Shown one piece after another: positions 18,208-26,422 of a stretch of 49,603 nt of DNA. The notes beneath the pieces were generated by a model. It had not been told where the DNA came from. It did no database searches and saw only the letters and a program-made list of their open reading frames with translations. The stretch is from Alcaligenaceae bacterium. Its GTDB lineage: Bacteria; Pseudomonadota; Gammaproteobacteria; Burkholderiales; Burkholderiaceae_B. The position numbers and the translations under genes are program-made. The stretch lies in NCBI GenBank assembly GCA_013416445.1, contig JACCER010000025.1, forward strand, positions 1 to 49,603, in the 5' to 3' direction. Each line of letters opens with the position of its first letter. Within the stretch, counting starts at the first letter, position 1.

Positions 18208-18948
18208 TCAATGAAGAATCTGACTAAGAAAAAGCTTGGTACGCTCGTTTTGCGGGTTATCAAAGAAAGCATCAGGCGTGTTCTCTTCGATGATCTCGCC
18301 CTGGTCCATGAAAATAACCCTGTCGGCCACCTTGCGCGCAAAACCCATTTCGTGGGTTACGCACAGCATGGTCATCCCGGTTTCTTCAGCCAGCCCCACC
18401 ATGACGTCCAGCACTTCCTTGACCATTTCGGGGTCAAGCGCCGAGGTGGGTTCGTCAAATAGCATGATTTTTGGATTCATGCATAAAGAACGCGCAATTG
18501 CCACCCGCTGCTGCTGGCCGCCCGAAAGCTGGCCAGGATACTTGGCCGCCTGATCTGGAATGCGTACACGTTCGAGGTACTTCATGGCGGCGGCTTCCGC
18601 CTGGGCCTTGGATTGCTTCAGCACCCACACCGGACCAAGCGTAAGGTTTTCCAACACGGTCAAGTGTGGAAAAAGATTGAAATGCTGAAACACCATGCCC
18701 ACGTCGCGGCGTATGGCTTCGATTTGCTTGAGATTATTGGTGAGTTCTATGCCATCAACGACTATGTGACCCTGCTGGTGCTCTTCCAGGCGATTGATGC
18801 AGCGTATCAAGGTGGATTTGCCAGAGCCCGACGGCCCGCAAATGACAATCCGTTCACCTTGCCCGACATTCAGGTTGATGTTGCGCAACACGTGAAACTG
18901 CCCATACCACTTATTGACATCCTCTAGGCGAATGATGGCCTCAGACAT
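18208..18948 (-). CDS. aapP: Polar amino acid ABC transporter ATPase, AapP-like
   Basis: A 246-residue ABC ATPase of the polar amino acid uptake class. Walker [10 protein letters not shown] starts at residue 38, the signature LSGGQQQR is near 140, Walker [13 protein letters not shown] follows, and the H-loop is in CVTHEMGFA. The start [16 protein letters not shown] at 18948 has GGGAG upstream and the usual length; a longer frame is unlikely. It powers the two membrane proteins encoded just upstream, forming with the binding protein a general L-amino acid importer. Confidence 0.93.
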   Translation of the reverse strand: MSEAIIRLEDVNKWYGQFHVLRNINLNVGQGERIVICGPSGSGKSTLIRCINRLEEHQQGHIVVDGIELTNNLKQIEAIRRDVGMVFQHFNLFPHLTVLENLTLGPVWVLKQSKAQAEAAAMKYLERVRIPDQAAKYPGQLSGGQQQRVAIARSLCMNPKIMLFDEPTSALDPEMVKEVLDVMVGLAEETGMTMLCVTHEMGFARKVADRVIFMDQGEIIEENTPDAFFDNPQNERTKLFLSQILH

Positions 18949-19002
18949 GTCTGTACTCCCTTGTTTGAATCTGCGCCTGCATAATTGCATACGTCATGTT
19001 GT

Positions 19003-20100
19003 TCAACGTTGATGCCCTGTTTCCAGGTGCTTTTCCAGCGATTGACTATAGCGGGAAATGGAAAAGCAGAAAATAAAATAGATAAATGCAATGAACAGGT
19101 AAGCCTCGGCGCTGAAGCCGCGCCAGGCCGCATCGGCCACAGCGGTTTTTGCCGCTTGCGTAAGGTCGAAAATCCCGATGATGACAACCAGCGACGTGTC
19201 TTTGAAAAGCGAGATAAAAATACCCACCAGCGGCGGTATCACCACCTTGAGTGCCTGGGGCAATATGATCTTGCGCATTTGCTGCCAATAACTTAGCCCC
19301 AGGGAATCGGCGCCTTCGTACTGGCCCTTGGGAATGGCTTGCAAACCGCCACGCACGGTTTCGGCGATATAGGCCGCAGCAAACATGATGATGGCTATCT
19401 GGGCGCGCAGAAGCTTGTCGATGCTGAACCCTTCAGGCAAAAACAAAGGCAGCATGACCGAAGACATGAACAGCAGGCTGATCAGTGGCACGCCCCTGAT
19501 CAGTTCAATATAGACCACGCACAAAGCCTTGACCGCCGGCATATGCGAACGACGCCCCAATGCCAGCAACAGGCCGAAAGGAAAGGCGAAGGCAATACCA
19601 AAGGTAGCCAGTATAAGTGTAAGCGGCAAGCCGCCCCACCTGTCGTTTTCGACATAGCTAAGTCCAAATACACCGCCCCACATCAGGACAGCCACCGCCA
19701 CCAGCGCAAACAGCCAGATCAGCCCCAAAGATGGGCGCCAGAACCAGCGCAGGCAACTGCAAAAAATGACGGCAACCAGAATGAAACTGGCCAGCAAAGG
19801 CCGCCACTGCTCGTCGTAGGGGTAAATGCCAAACAGGATCAAGCGATGTTTTTCAGCGATGAAGGCCCAGCAGGCGCCGCCCGATTCGCGGCATTCCTGG
19901 GCATTGGTGGCGTTGAAATTGGCCTTGATGAACAGCCATTCGACCATGGCTGGCACTATCATAAGCAGCAGCCACGCCACCAAAACAGTAAGCAGAGTAT
20001 TCAAAGGCGATGAAAACAGGCTGGCGCGCAGCCATGCAACCACGCCTTGTTGGGAAGCAGGCGGCGCCAGGCTGGGCGCCGTAGAGGTATTCTGGCCCAT
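19003..20100 (-). CDS. aapM: General L-amino acid ABC transporter permease, AapM-like
   Basis: A 365-residue inner-membrane permease. It has an extended N-terminal region with several hydrophobic segments (TLLTVLVAWLLLMIVPAM near 36) and a C-terminal HisM-type permease domain with the EAA loop EGADSLGLSYWQQMRKIILP contacting the ATPase. The size fits AapM/BztC and is larger than simple HisM permeases. Its ATG directly abuts the stop of the preceding permease gene (TAAATG), so the two subunits are probably made in equal amounts. Confidence 0.92.
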   Translation of the reverse strand: MGQNTSTAPSLAPPASQQGVVAWLRASLFSSPLNTLLTVLVAWLLLMIVPAMVEWLFIKANFNATNAQECRESGGACWAFIAEKHRLILFGIYPYDEQWRPLLASFILVAVIFCSCLRWFWRPSLGLIWLFALVAVAVLMWGGVFGLSYVENDRWGGLPLTLILATFGIAFAFPFGLLLALGRRSHMPAVKALCVVYIELIRGVPLISLLFMSSVMLPLFLPEGFSIDKLLRAQIAIIMFAAAYIAETVRGGLQAIPKGQYEGADSLGLSYWQQMRKIILPQALKVVIPPLVGIFISLFKDTSLVVIIGIFDLTQAAKTAVADAAWRGFSAEAYLFIAFIYFIFCFSISRYSQSLEKHLETGHQR

Positions 20101-21285
20101 TTAGCGCTCCACCAGCGCAATGCGCTTGTTATACCAGTTCATGAAAACCGAGATCGACAAGCTAACAGTAAGATAGGCCGCCATGATGATCAGAATGCCT
20201 TCAATGGCCTGCCCTGTTTGATTCAGCGTAGTATTGACCACCGATACGATATCAGGATACCCAATGGCTACCGCCAGCGAACTGTTTTTAGTGAGATTCA
20301 GGTATTGGCTGGTCATGGGCGGTACGATAACCCGCAAGGCTTGTGGCAAAATCACCAAACGCAGCATGCGCGCGCGCGACAGGCCTATGGCTTCTGCGGC
20401 TTCCCACTGCCCTCGGCTAACCGACTGTATCCCCGAGCGCACGACTTCAGCGACAAAGGCTGCGGTATACAGAACCAGCCCCACGAGCAACGCGGTAAAC
20501 TCAGGGGACATGGAAATACCCCCTGTGAAATTGAAGCCGGTCAGGGCCGGAAATTCTAGAGTGAGCGACGCGCCGCTGACTAGCCAGCCAGCAATAGGCA
20601 ATATCACCAGCAAGGCAGCCCCGACACGCAGCAATGGGAAGATATCGCCGGTTGCTTCCTGGCGCTTTTTGGCCCAATGCCCCAACATCACGATAGCGAC
20701 AATGGCAATGGCAAGCCCAGCCACCATCCAGTCAAGGGCGTCGCCCTGCAAGGCGGGCAGTGTCAGGCCACGATTTGAAACAAACACCCCAGACATGGGA
20801 TTAAGCGCCTGCCGCGGCCCCGGCATGCTTTCGGTGATGATGGCGTACCAGAAAAACAGCTGCAGCAACAAGGGGATGTTGCGCATGACCTCGATGTAGA
20901 CACTACAAACCCGCGACACCAGCCAGTTCTTGGACAAACGCGCAACACCCAGCAGCGTGCCAAACAAGGTGGCGGCAATAATGCCCACCACTGAAACACG
21001 CAAGGTGTTGATCAACCCTACCCAGATGGCACGGCCATAGGTATCGGCAGGGGTGTAATCGATGATGGACTCGCCAATGGCGAACCCGGCTTCACGATTA
21101 ATAAAACCAAAACCGGTCGAGATATTGCGCACAGCCAGATTATGGAGTGTATTGGAAACCAGATACCAGACTGCAAAGCCCACAACCCCAAGGATCAGGA
21201 CTTGATAGATAAACGCCCGGACACCAGGATCGTTCCAGGATAGACGCCGCCTGGGCGCCTGGGATAAAGAGTTTTTTTTCGTCAT
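20101..21285 (-). CDS. aapQ: General L-amino acid ABC transporter permease, AapQ-like
   Basis: A 394-residue permease, partner of the following gene. Hydrophobic segments begin with FIYQVLILGVVGFAVWYLVS near 25, and the conserved loop EAAEAIGLSRARMLRLVILP is present near 325. The AapQ/BztB class carries this long periplasmic and membrane insertion between the first and later segments. It follows the binding protein gene by 96 bases that hold a stem-loop, a common device for making more binding protein than permease. Confidence 0.92.
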   Translation of the reverse strand: MTKKNSLSQAPRRRLSWNDPGVRAFIYQVLILGVVGFAVWYLVSNTLHNLAVRNISTGFGFINREAGFAIGESIIDYTPADTYGRAIWVGLINTLRVSVVGIIAATLFGTLLGVARLSKNWLVSRVCSVYIEVMRNIPLLLQLFFWYAIITESMPGPRQALNPMSGVFVSNRGLTLPALQGDALDWMVAGLAIAIVAIVMLGHWAKKRQEATGDIFPLLRVGAALLVILPIAGWLVSGASLTLEFPALTGFNFTGGISMSPEFTALLVGLVLYTAAFVAEVVRSGIQSVSRGQWEAAEAIGLSRARMLRLVILPQALRVIVPPMTSQYLNLTKNSSLAVAIGYPDIVSVVNTTLNQTGQAIEGILIIMAAYLTVSLSISVFMNWYNKRIALVER

Positions 21286-21332
21286 AAAGCTTACATCGTG
21301 TGGGGACCCTGACGCAGCACTCCCCTTTTGCC

Positions 21333-21359
21333 AAGGCCAGGCCGCCTGGGCCCAGCCTT
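21333..21359 (-). promoter_or_regulatory. Stem-loop between binding protein and permease genes
   Basis: AAGGCCAGGC and GCCCAGCCTT can pair at 8 of 10 positions within the 96-base gap between aapJ and aapQ. Without a clear T run, it is more likely an RNA-stabilising or partial termination structure than a full terminator. Confidence 0.4.
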
Positions 21360-21381
21360 TGCGTGGAATTTGACCAGCTTG

Positions 21382-22398
21382 TTAACGTATAGGCCAGCCA
21401 TACATCAGGCCACCATTGCGCCACTGCGCGTTCAGGCCGCGTTCGAGCTTCATGGGCGAAGTAATGCCAATATTACGTTCGAAAGATTCGCCGTAATTGC
21501 CGACTTGCTTGATGATGTTATAAGCCCATTTATTGTCAATTCCAAGCCCTTTGCCCATTTCACCGCTTACACCCAGAATACGCTGGATATTGGGATTGGG
21601 GCTTTTAAGCATTTCATCGACGTTTTTTGATGTAATGCCGTATTCTTCGGCTTCGAGCATGGCATTGAATGCCCAGCGCACCACCATGAACCAGGCGTCA
21701 TCACCCTGGCGCACCATGGGGCCCAAGGGTTCTTTGGAGAAATCTTCGGGCAAAATGACATGGTCGTCAGGATTAGCCAAAGTAGAACGTATGGTGGCCA
21801 AGCCCGACTTATCGGTTGTGTAGGCGTCGCAGCGGCCAGCCACATAAGAACGCATGGCCTCATCGGGGCTATTGATGACCACAGGCTTGAAGTCGAGTTT
21901 ATTGGCCCGGAACCAATCAGCCAAGTTTAGTTCAGTGGTCGTGCCTGGCTGTACGCAAACAGCGGCCCCGCCCAGTTCTTTGGCACTTTTGACACCCAGC
22001 TTGGTACTGACCATGATGCCCTGGCTGTCGTAGTAGTTGATGGCTGGCGACATCAGGCCCAGCGTCGTATCACGCGTCATGGTGGCGGTGGTATTGCGCG
22101 TTAGCACATCGATTTCGCCAGACTGCAAGGCGGTGAACCGTTGCTGCGTGGTTTGCGCCACAGCCTTGTATTTGTTCGCATCGCCGAACATCATGGCGGC
22201 AATGGCTTTACATAAATCAACGTCGACACCCGTCCATTCGCCCTTGCTGTTAGCCAGGGAAAAGCCGGGCAAACCGGTATGCACGCCGCACTGGACATAC
22301 CCTTTTTTCTTGACGGCATCGAGGGTTTCCCCTGCATTTGATGCAGTGGCAATAAAAAATAGCGTAACGCCCAATGCTGCAGCTTTAATTAGCTTCAT
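21382..22398 (-). CDS. aapJ: General L-amino acid-binding periplasmic protein, AapJ-like
   Basis: A 338-residue family 3 solute-binding protein. The signal peptide is MKLIKAAALGVTLFFIATAS with cleavage near SNAGETL. Typical blocks are VQCGVHTGLPGFS, WTGVDVDLCKAIAAMMFGD and RCDAYTTDKSGLA. The start at 22398 has AGAGG seven bases upstream; a 29-residue extension upstream is not a signal sequence. It delivers amino acids to the AapQM permease and heads the operon aapJQMP. Confidence 0.93.
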   Translation of the reverse strand: MKLIKAAALGVTLFFIATASNAGETLDAVKKKGYVQCGVHTGLPGFSLANSKGEWTGVDVDLCKAIAAMMFGDANKYKAVAQTTQQRFTALQSGEIDVLTRNTTATMTRDTTLGLMSPAINYYDSQGIMVSTKLGVKSAKELGGAAVCVQPGTTTELNLADWFRANKLDFKPVVINSPDEAMRSYVAGRCDAYTTDKSGLATIRSTLANPDDHVILPEDFSKEPLGPMVRQGDDAWFMVVRWAFNAMLEAEEYGITSKNVDEMLKSPNPNIQRILGVSGEMGKGLGIDNKWAYNIIKQVGNYGESFERNIGITSPMKLERGLNAQWRNGGLMYGWPIR

Positions 22399-22536
22399 AG
22401 ATAGCCTCTTTCGGTGGTGCCGATTGATTAAGACGGCATACAATAACGACTCTGCCATTAGCGTTGAAATCGTAACTGTTACCATTTACTAAAAACATGG
22501 GGGATATCCCTTGCGGGCCTTAACACGACTGTCTCT

Positions 22537-23208
22537 ATGATCGAATTTCAGCATGTCTTCAAATCGTACGGGCGCGGGCGAAACATCCTGGCTGATATCA
22601 ATTTCAAAATCGAACCTGGCGAATTCATCTTTGTGTCCGGCCCATCAGGCGCGGGCAAATCCACGCTGCTGAAACTGATAGGCGGTCTGGAACCGCCCAG
22701 CCGGGGTGCCGTACACGTCAATGGTCATCGCATAGACAAAATGCCGTCACGCGCACGCCCATACCTGCGCCGCGCAGTCGGCATCATTCTGCAAGACACC
22801 CATTTGCTCTACGACCGCAACGCCATCAATAACGTTCTCTTGCCGCTGGCCGTCATTGGCTTGCCCGCTCGGCTAGCCGGCACGCGCGCGCGCGCAGCCA
22901 TAGAAAAAGTCGGTCTGTCAGGCAAAGAAGACCTCAACCCCATAGAAATGTCGGGCGGCGAGCAGCAACGCCTGGCCATTGCCCGCGCCATTGTCAATCG
23001 ACCAGCCATCCTGATTGCCGACGAACCCACCGCCAATCTGGACCAGGCCAGCGCGCAGCGCATTATGGAAGTTTTTCGCGACTTCAACAGGGTAGGCGTC
23101 ACTACCTTGATCGCTTCTCACGACAGTACTCTCATGGCTGCTTATGCGAACCGAACACTGCATATCGATGCTGGCCGGTTCTCCGACATCGCAGGAGTTC
23201 AATCATGA
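22537..23208 (+). CDS. ftsE: Cell division ATP-binding protein FtsE
   Basis: A 223-residue ABC ATPase. Walker A GPSGAGKST is at 35-43, signature MSGGEQQRLAIARAI near 150, Walker B ILIADEPTANLD follows. With FtsX it activates periplasmic septal peptidoglycan hydrolases through coiled-coil partners. Its stop overlaps the ftsX start by four bases (ATGA). Divergent from the aapJ operon. Confidence 0.95.
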   Translation: MIEFQHVFKSYGRGRNILADINFKIEPGEFIFVSGPSGAGKSTLLKLIGGLEPPSRGAVHVNGHRIDKMPSRARPYLRRAVGIILQDTHLLYDRNAINNVLLPLAVIGLPARLAGTRARAAIEKVGLSGKEDLNPIEMSGGEQQRLAIARAIVNRPAILIADEPTANLDQASAQRIMEVFRDFNRVGVTTLIASHDSTLMAAYANRTLHIDAGRFSDIAGVQS

Positions 23209-24113
23209 AAAGCTGGTTGCGCCAGCATCGCTACGCCTTCCTGTCGGCACTGCGCCGCCTCGGGTCACAGCCATTTTCCTCTTTGTCCAACATACTGGTC
23301 ATCAGCCTTAGCCTGGCCATTCCCATCATTGCCGCGTCAGTGCTGGTTTCGGCCCAGCCCCTGGTCAGGAACATCCCGGTCTCGCCCGAGGTCACACTGT
23401 TCCTGCAACCTGGCACCGCGGCCGGCAAAGCGGCCGACCTGGCCCGGCAATTGCAAAGCCGGCACACCCAGGAAATCCAGGCAGTACGGGTGGTGGCCCG
23501 CGACGACGCCCTGAAAACCCTGAAGGCCAACCCTTCATGGGCCGACGCGCTGTCAGTGCTGCCCGACAACCCCCTGCCTGATGCCATCGTAGTCACCTTG
23601 CACGAAAGCGCCAACCTGGCCAGCCAAGCTGGCACATTGGCCAAGGAATGGCGTCAACTTGAACACATTGACCTGGTACAACTCGATAGCGAATGGGTAC
23701 GACGCCTGGAAGCCATCCTGGGCTTTCTGCGCATAGGCCTGGCCCTGTTGGCAATAGGGGTAGCGCTGGTAGTGCTGGCAACCGTGTTCAATACAGTACG
23801 CATGCAGGCCCTTACCCAGCGCGAAGAAATCGGCGTGGCGCGCCTGGTTGGGGCAACAGAATCCTTTGTGCGGCGCCCCTTCCTGTACTTGGGCGCCCTC
23901 ACCGGCATTATTTCCTGCCTCGCTGCCATAGCGCTCTCTGCAATGGCGCTGGCCCCCCTGAACGCGGCACTGGCCCGCCTGGCCAGCAGCTACGGCACAC
24001 AAGCCGTCCTGTACCTGCCAGACAGCCTCAGCCTCTTGCTGGCCGTGGTCGTCGTCGCCATTCTTGCAGCCATGTCCGCCCGCTGGTCGGTTACACGCAA
24101 TACACGCTTCTAA
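23205..24113 (+). CDS. ftsX: Cell division protein FtsX
   Basis: A 302-residue inner-membrane protein with four expected membrane segments: one at about 24-46, then a periplasmic domain, then three near 170-290 (IGLALLAIGVALVVLATVFN, FLYLGALTGIISCLAAIALS, LSLLLAVVVVAILAAMSARW). It forms the transmembrane part of the FtsEX complex. It starts within the ftsE stop and ends one base into the mutY start codon, so the three genes form a tight operon. Confidence 0.94.
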   Translation: MKSWLRQHRYAFLSALRRLGSQPFSSLSNILVISLSLAIPIIAASVLVSAQPLVRNIPVSPEVTLFLQPGTAAGKAADLARQLQSRHTQEIQAVRVVARDDALKTLKANPSWADALSVLPDNPLPDAIVVTLHESANLASQAGTLAKEWRQLEHIDLVQLDSEWVRRLEAILGFLRIGLALLAIGVALVVLATVFNTVRMQALTQREEIGVARLVGATESFVRRPFLYLGALTGIISCLAAIALSAMALAPLNAALARLASSYGTQAVLYLPDSLSLLLAVVVVAILAAMSARWSVTRNTRF

Positions 24114-25252
24114 TGTCTTTAAACAAACAACCGGGGCTGGCCAGCTTTGCCAGCACCCTGGTCAATTGGCAAAAGCAGCACGGGCGCCATCACCTGCCCT
24201 GGCAGGGTACGCGTGACCCTTACCTGATATGGCTATCGGAAATCATGCTGCAACAAACCCAGGTAGCCACCGTCATAGGCTATTACGAACGCTTTCTGGG
24301 CCGCTTCCCCGACATCCAGGCACTGGCCGAAGCCGAACAAGACGAAGTCATGCCCTATTGGGCGGGGCTGGGCTACTACGCCCGCGCCCGCAACCTGCAC
24401 CGTTGCGCCCAGGAACTGATCCTGCACTGGAATGGACGCTTCCCGGAATCCCCAGAAGAAATCGCCACCCTGCCCGGCATAGGCCGTTCAACCGCGGCAG
24501 CCATCGCCGCCTTTGCCTACGGCACGCGCAGCCCCATCATGGACGGCAACGTCAAACGCGTCTTTACCCGCTACTTTGGCATCTACGGTGTCACCAGCCT
24601 GAGGGCAACCGAGCAGTTGCTGTGGGAAACAGCAGAAAATATCGTTCAGGCGGCGCCGGCAAAACTGGACATGGCGGCGTACACCCAATCACTGATGGAT
24701 CTGGGATCGGGCTTATGCACCCGTGGCCGGCCCGATTGCGCCCGCTGCCCCTTGCTGGCAAATTGCTACGCTTATACCCATGGCGTGCAACACGAACTTC
24801 CTACGCCCAAGCCCAGAAAGGCCAGCCCGGAACGCGCCTGCAAGATGCTGATACTGCACCATCAATCCGACGTATTACCAGAAGAGCAGACTGCTACAAC
24901 TGAATCCACACGCGAATCAAGTCACCGGCAAGGAAGCATATTGCTGGAGCAACAGGCCTCACCTGGCATCTGGGGCGGATTATGGAGCTTGCCTCAGTTC
25001 GACGATAGCTTTGCACTTGAAGCTGCCTGCAACAATTGGGGGCAAGGCAAGGGCAAGGCGCAAAAAATGGCTGGCTTGCTGCATGTATTCACCCATTTCA
25101 AATTACATATAGAACCCTGGTATTTCCAAAGCAATACCATCGGTGTAGGCGAACCGGGCCCACGCCAGGCCTGGGTTCCGATAAAAGACCTGCCTGCCAC
25201 CGCCTTGCCTGCGCCAGTCAAGAAGATATTGGCGGGGCTGTTTGAGTTTTGA
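24113..25252 (+). CDS. mutY: A/G-specific adenine glycosylase
   Basis: A 379-residue MutY. The HhH-GPD domain has LPGIGRSTAAAIAAFAYG near 120, catalytic Glu43 in LSEIMLQQTQV and catalytic Asp144 in MDGNVKR. The four cysteines of the 4Fe-4S loop are Cys202, Cys209, Cys212 and Cys218. A C-terminal Nudix-like domain for 8-oxoG recognition follows from about residue 240 and contains a low-complexity Thr/Glu/Ser insert. It removes adenine mispaired with 8-oxoguanine. Start is the ATG overlapping the ftsX stop (TAATG); a longer in-frame frame upstream overlaps ftsX and is not real. Confidence 0.95.
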   Translation: MSLNKQPGLASFASTLVNWQKQHGRHHLPWQGTRDPYLIWLSEIMLQQTQVATVIGYYERFLGRFPDIQALAEAEQDEVMPYWAGLGYYARARNLHRCAQELILHWNGRFPESPEEIATLPGIGRSTAAAIAAFAYGTRSPIMDGNVKRVFTRYFGIYGVTSLRATEQLLWETAENIVQAAPAKLDMAAYTQSLMDLGSGLCTRGRPDCARCPLLANCYAYTHGVQHELPTPKPRKASPERACKMLILHHQSDVLPEEQTATTESTRESSHRQGSILLEQQASPGIWGGLWSLPQFDDSFALEAACNNWGQGKGKAQKMAGLLHVFTHFKLHIEPWYFQSNTIGVGEPGPRQAWVPIKDLPATALPAPVKKILAGLFEF

Positions 25253-25285
25253 TGAGTGGGTTTTTATTGGCGTAGCGGTGGAAGG

Positions 25286-26422
25286 TCATGACCGCACCGG
25301 CCGATAACGGCTAATGCTCATTAATATCCCGCAAGCCACACCCAGAGTCAGCAAAGCGGTACCGCCATAGCTCATGAAAGGCAAAGGCACGCCCACTACC
25401 GGCAATATACCGGTAACCATCCCCACATTGACAAACACATACACAAAAAACATCATGGCCATTGCCCCCGCCAGCAAACGGCCAAACTGCGTATGGGCCG
25501 TGGCCGCAATCGCCAGCCCACGCACCACCAGCAACGCATACAAAACCAGCAACATTACCCCACCATACAAACCGAACTCTTCCGCATACACCGCGAAAAT
25601 GAAATCGGTAGTACGTTCTGGGATGAAATCCAGATGCGACTGCGTGCCCAGCATATAACCCTTGCCATACACCCCGCCCGAACCCACCGCGATCATCGAC
25701 TGTATCGTATGAAAGCCCTTCCCCAAAGGATCAGAACTGGGGTCCAGCAAGGTGCATATCCGATACTTCTGGTATTCATGCAACACGACCCAGTCGACAT
25801 CAGGCTGGCAGATCTGGTTTTCGTAATACACCAGCGTACCCACACCCGCCACCACCAGCAAGGTTATCGGCACCAACAGCCGAAAAGAAAGTCCACCAAA
25901 ATAAATAACGCAAAAACCCGACGCAAACACCAACAATGCCGTGCCTAGATCCGGCTGCATGACAATCAGGGTAAACGGCAGGGCCAGCAAAACACCAGCC
26001 ACCATGAAATCCAGCACACGCAAACTGCCCTGATTACGATGAAAATACCAGGCCAGCAGCAAAGGTACGGAAATCTTCAGCATTTCGGAGGGCTGTATGC
26101 GCACCACGCCCAGGTCCAGCCAGCGCGTTGCCCCCTTGCTGGTTTCGCCAAAAAACTCTACGCCCAGCAGCAACAACACCCCAATTACATAAAAATAAGG
26201 CGCCAGCCGCATCAGCACAGGCGGTGGCGTCATGGCAGCCAGCCACATGCAGGCAAAGGCAATCAGGAAATTGCGCAACTGGTCGGAAAAACGCCAGTCG
26301 GTACCACCCACCGCCGATTGCATGACCGTCATGCCCAGAATGGCCATCAGCACGACCAGCGCCAACAACGGCCAATCGAATGCCGTCAGCGCTTTAAAGG
26401 CCCAGCGCATCATTCGCTTCAT
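25286..26422 (-). CDS. rodA: Rod shape-determining protein RodA
   Basis: A 378-residue SEDS-family peptidoglycan glycosyltransferase with about ten membrane segments. Conserved features include ARWLDLG-type region TRWLDLGVVRIQPSEMLKIS near 95, a large periplasmic loop, and the C-terminal VGVPLPFMSYGGTALLTLG. It polymerises lipid II with PBP2 during lateral wall growth. Its start overlaps the mrdA stop by four bases (ATGA). It is the last gene of the mreBCD-mrdA-rodA operon and converges on mutY. Confidence 0.96.
   Translation of the reverse strand: MKRMMRWAFKALTAFDWPLLALVVLMAILGMTVMQSAVGGTDWRFSDQLRNFLIAFACMWLAAMTPPPVLMRLAPYFYVIGVLLLLGVEFFGETSKGATRWLDLGVVRIQPSEMLKISVPLLLAWYFHRNQGSLRVLDFMVAGVLLALPFTLIVMQPDLGTALLVFASGFCVIYFGGLSFRLLVPITLLVVAGVGTLVYYENQICQPDVDWVVLHEYQKYRICTLLDPSSDPLGKGFHTIQSMIAVGSGGVYGKGYMLGTQSHLDFIPERTTDFIFAVYAEEFGLYGGVMLLVLYALLVVRGLAIAATAHTQFGRLLAGAMAMMFFVYVFVNVGMVTGILPVVGVPLPFMSYGGTALLTLGVACGILMSISRYRPVRS

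Noticed and set aside
17126-18948. TctC protein as the binding protein of the amino acid ABC transporter
   Set aside because: Bug/TctC proteins belong to a different transporter class and aapJ already supplies the binding protein.
19339-20013. 224-residue plus-strand frame opposite the AapM-like permease
   Set aside because: Glutamine- and histidine-rich antisense of a membrane protein; no domain.
23693-24112. Extended MutY frame overlapping ftsX
   Set aside because: The upstream 140 residues are an out-of-frame reading of ftsX; MutY starts at the TAATG overlap.
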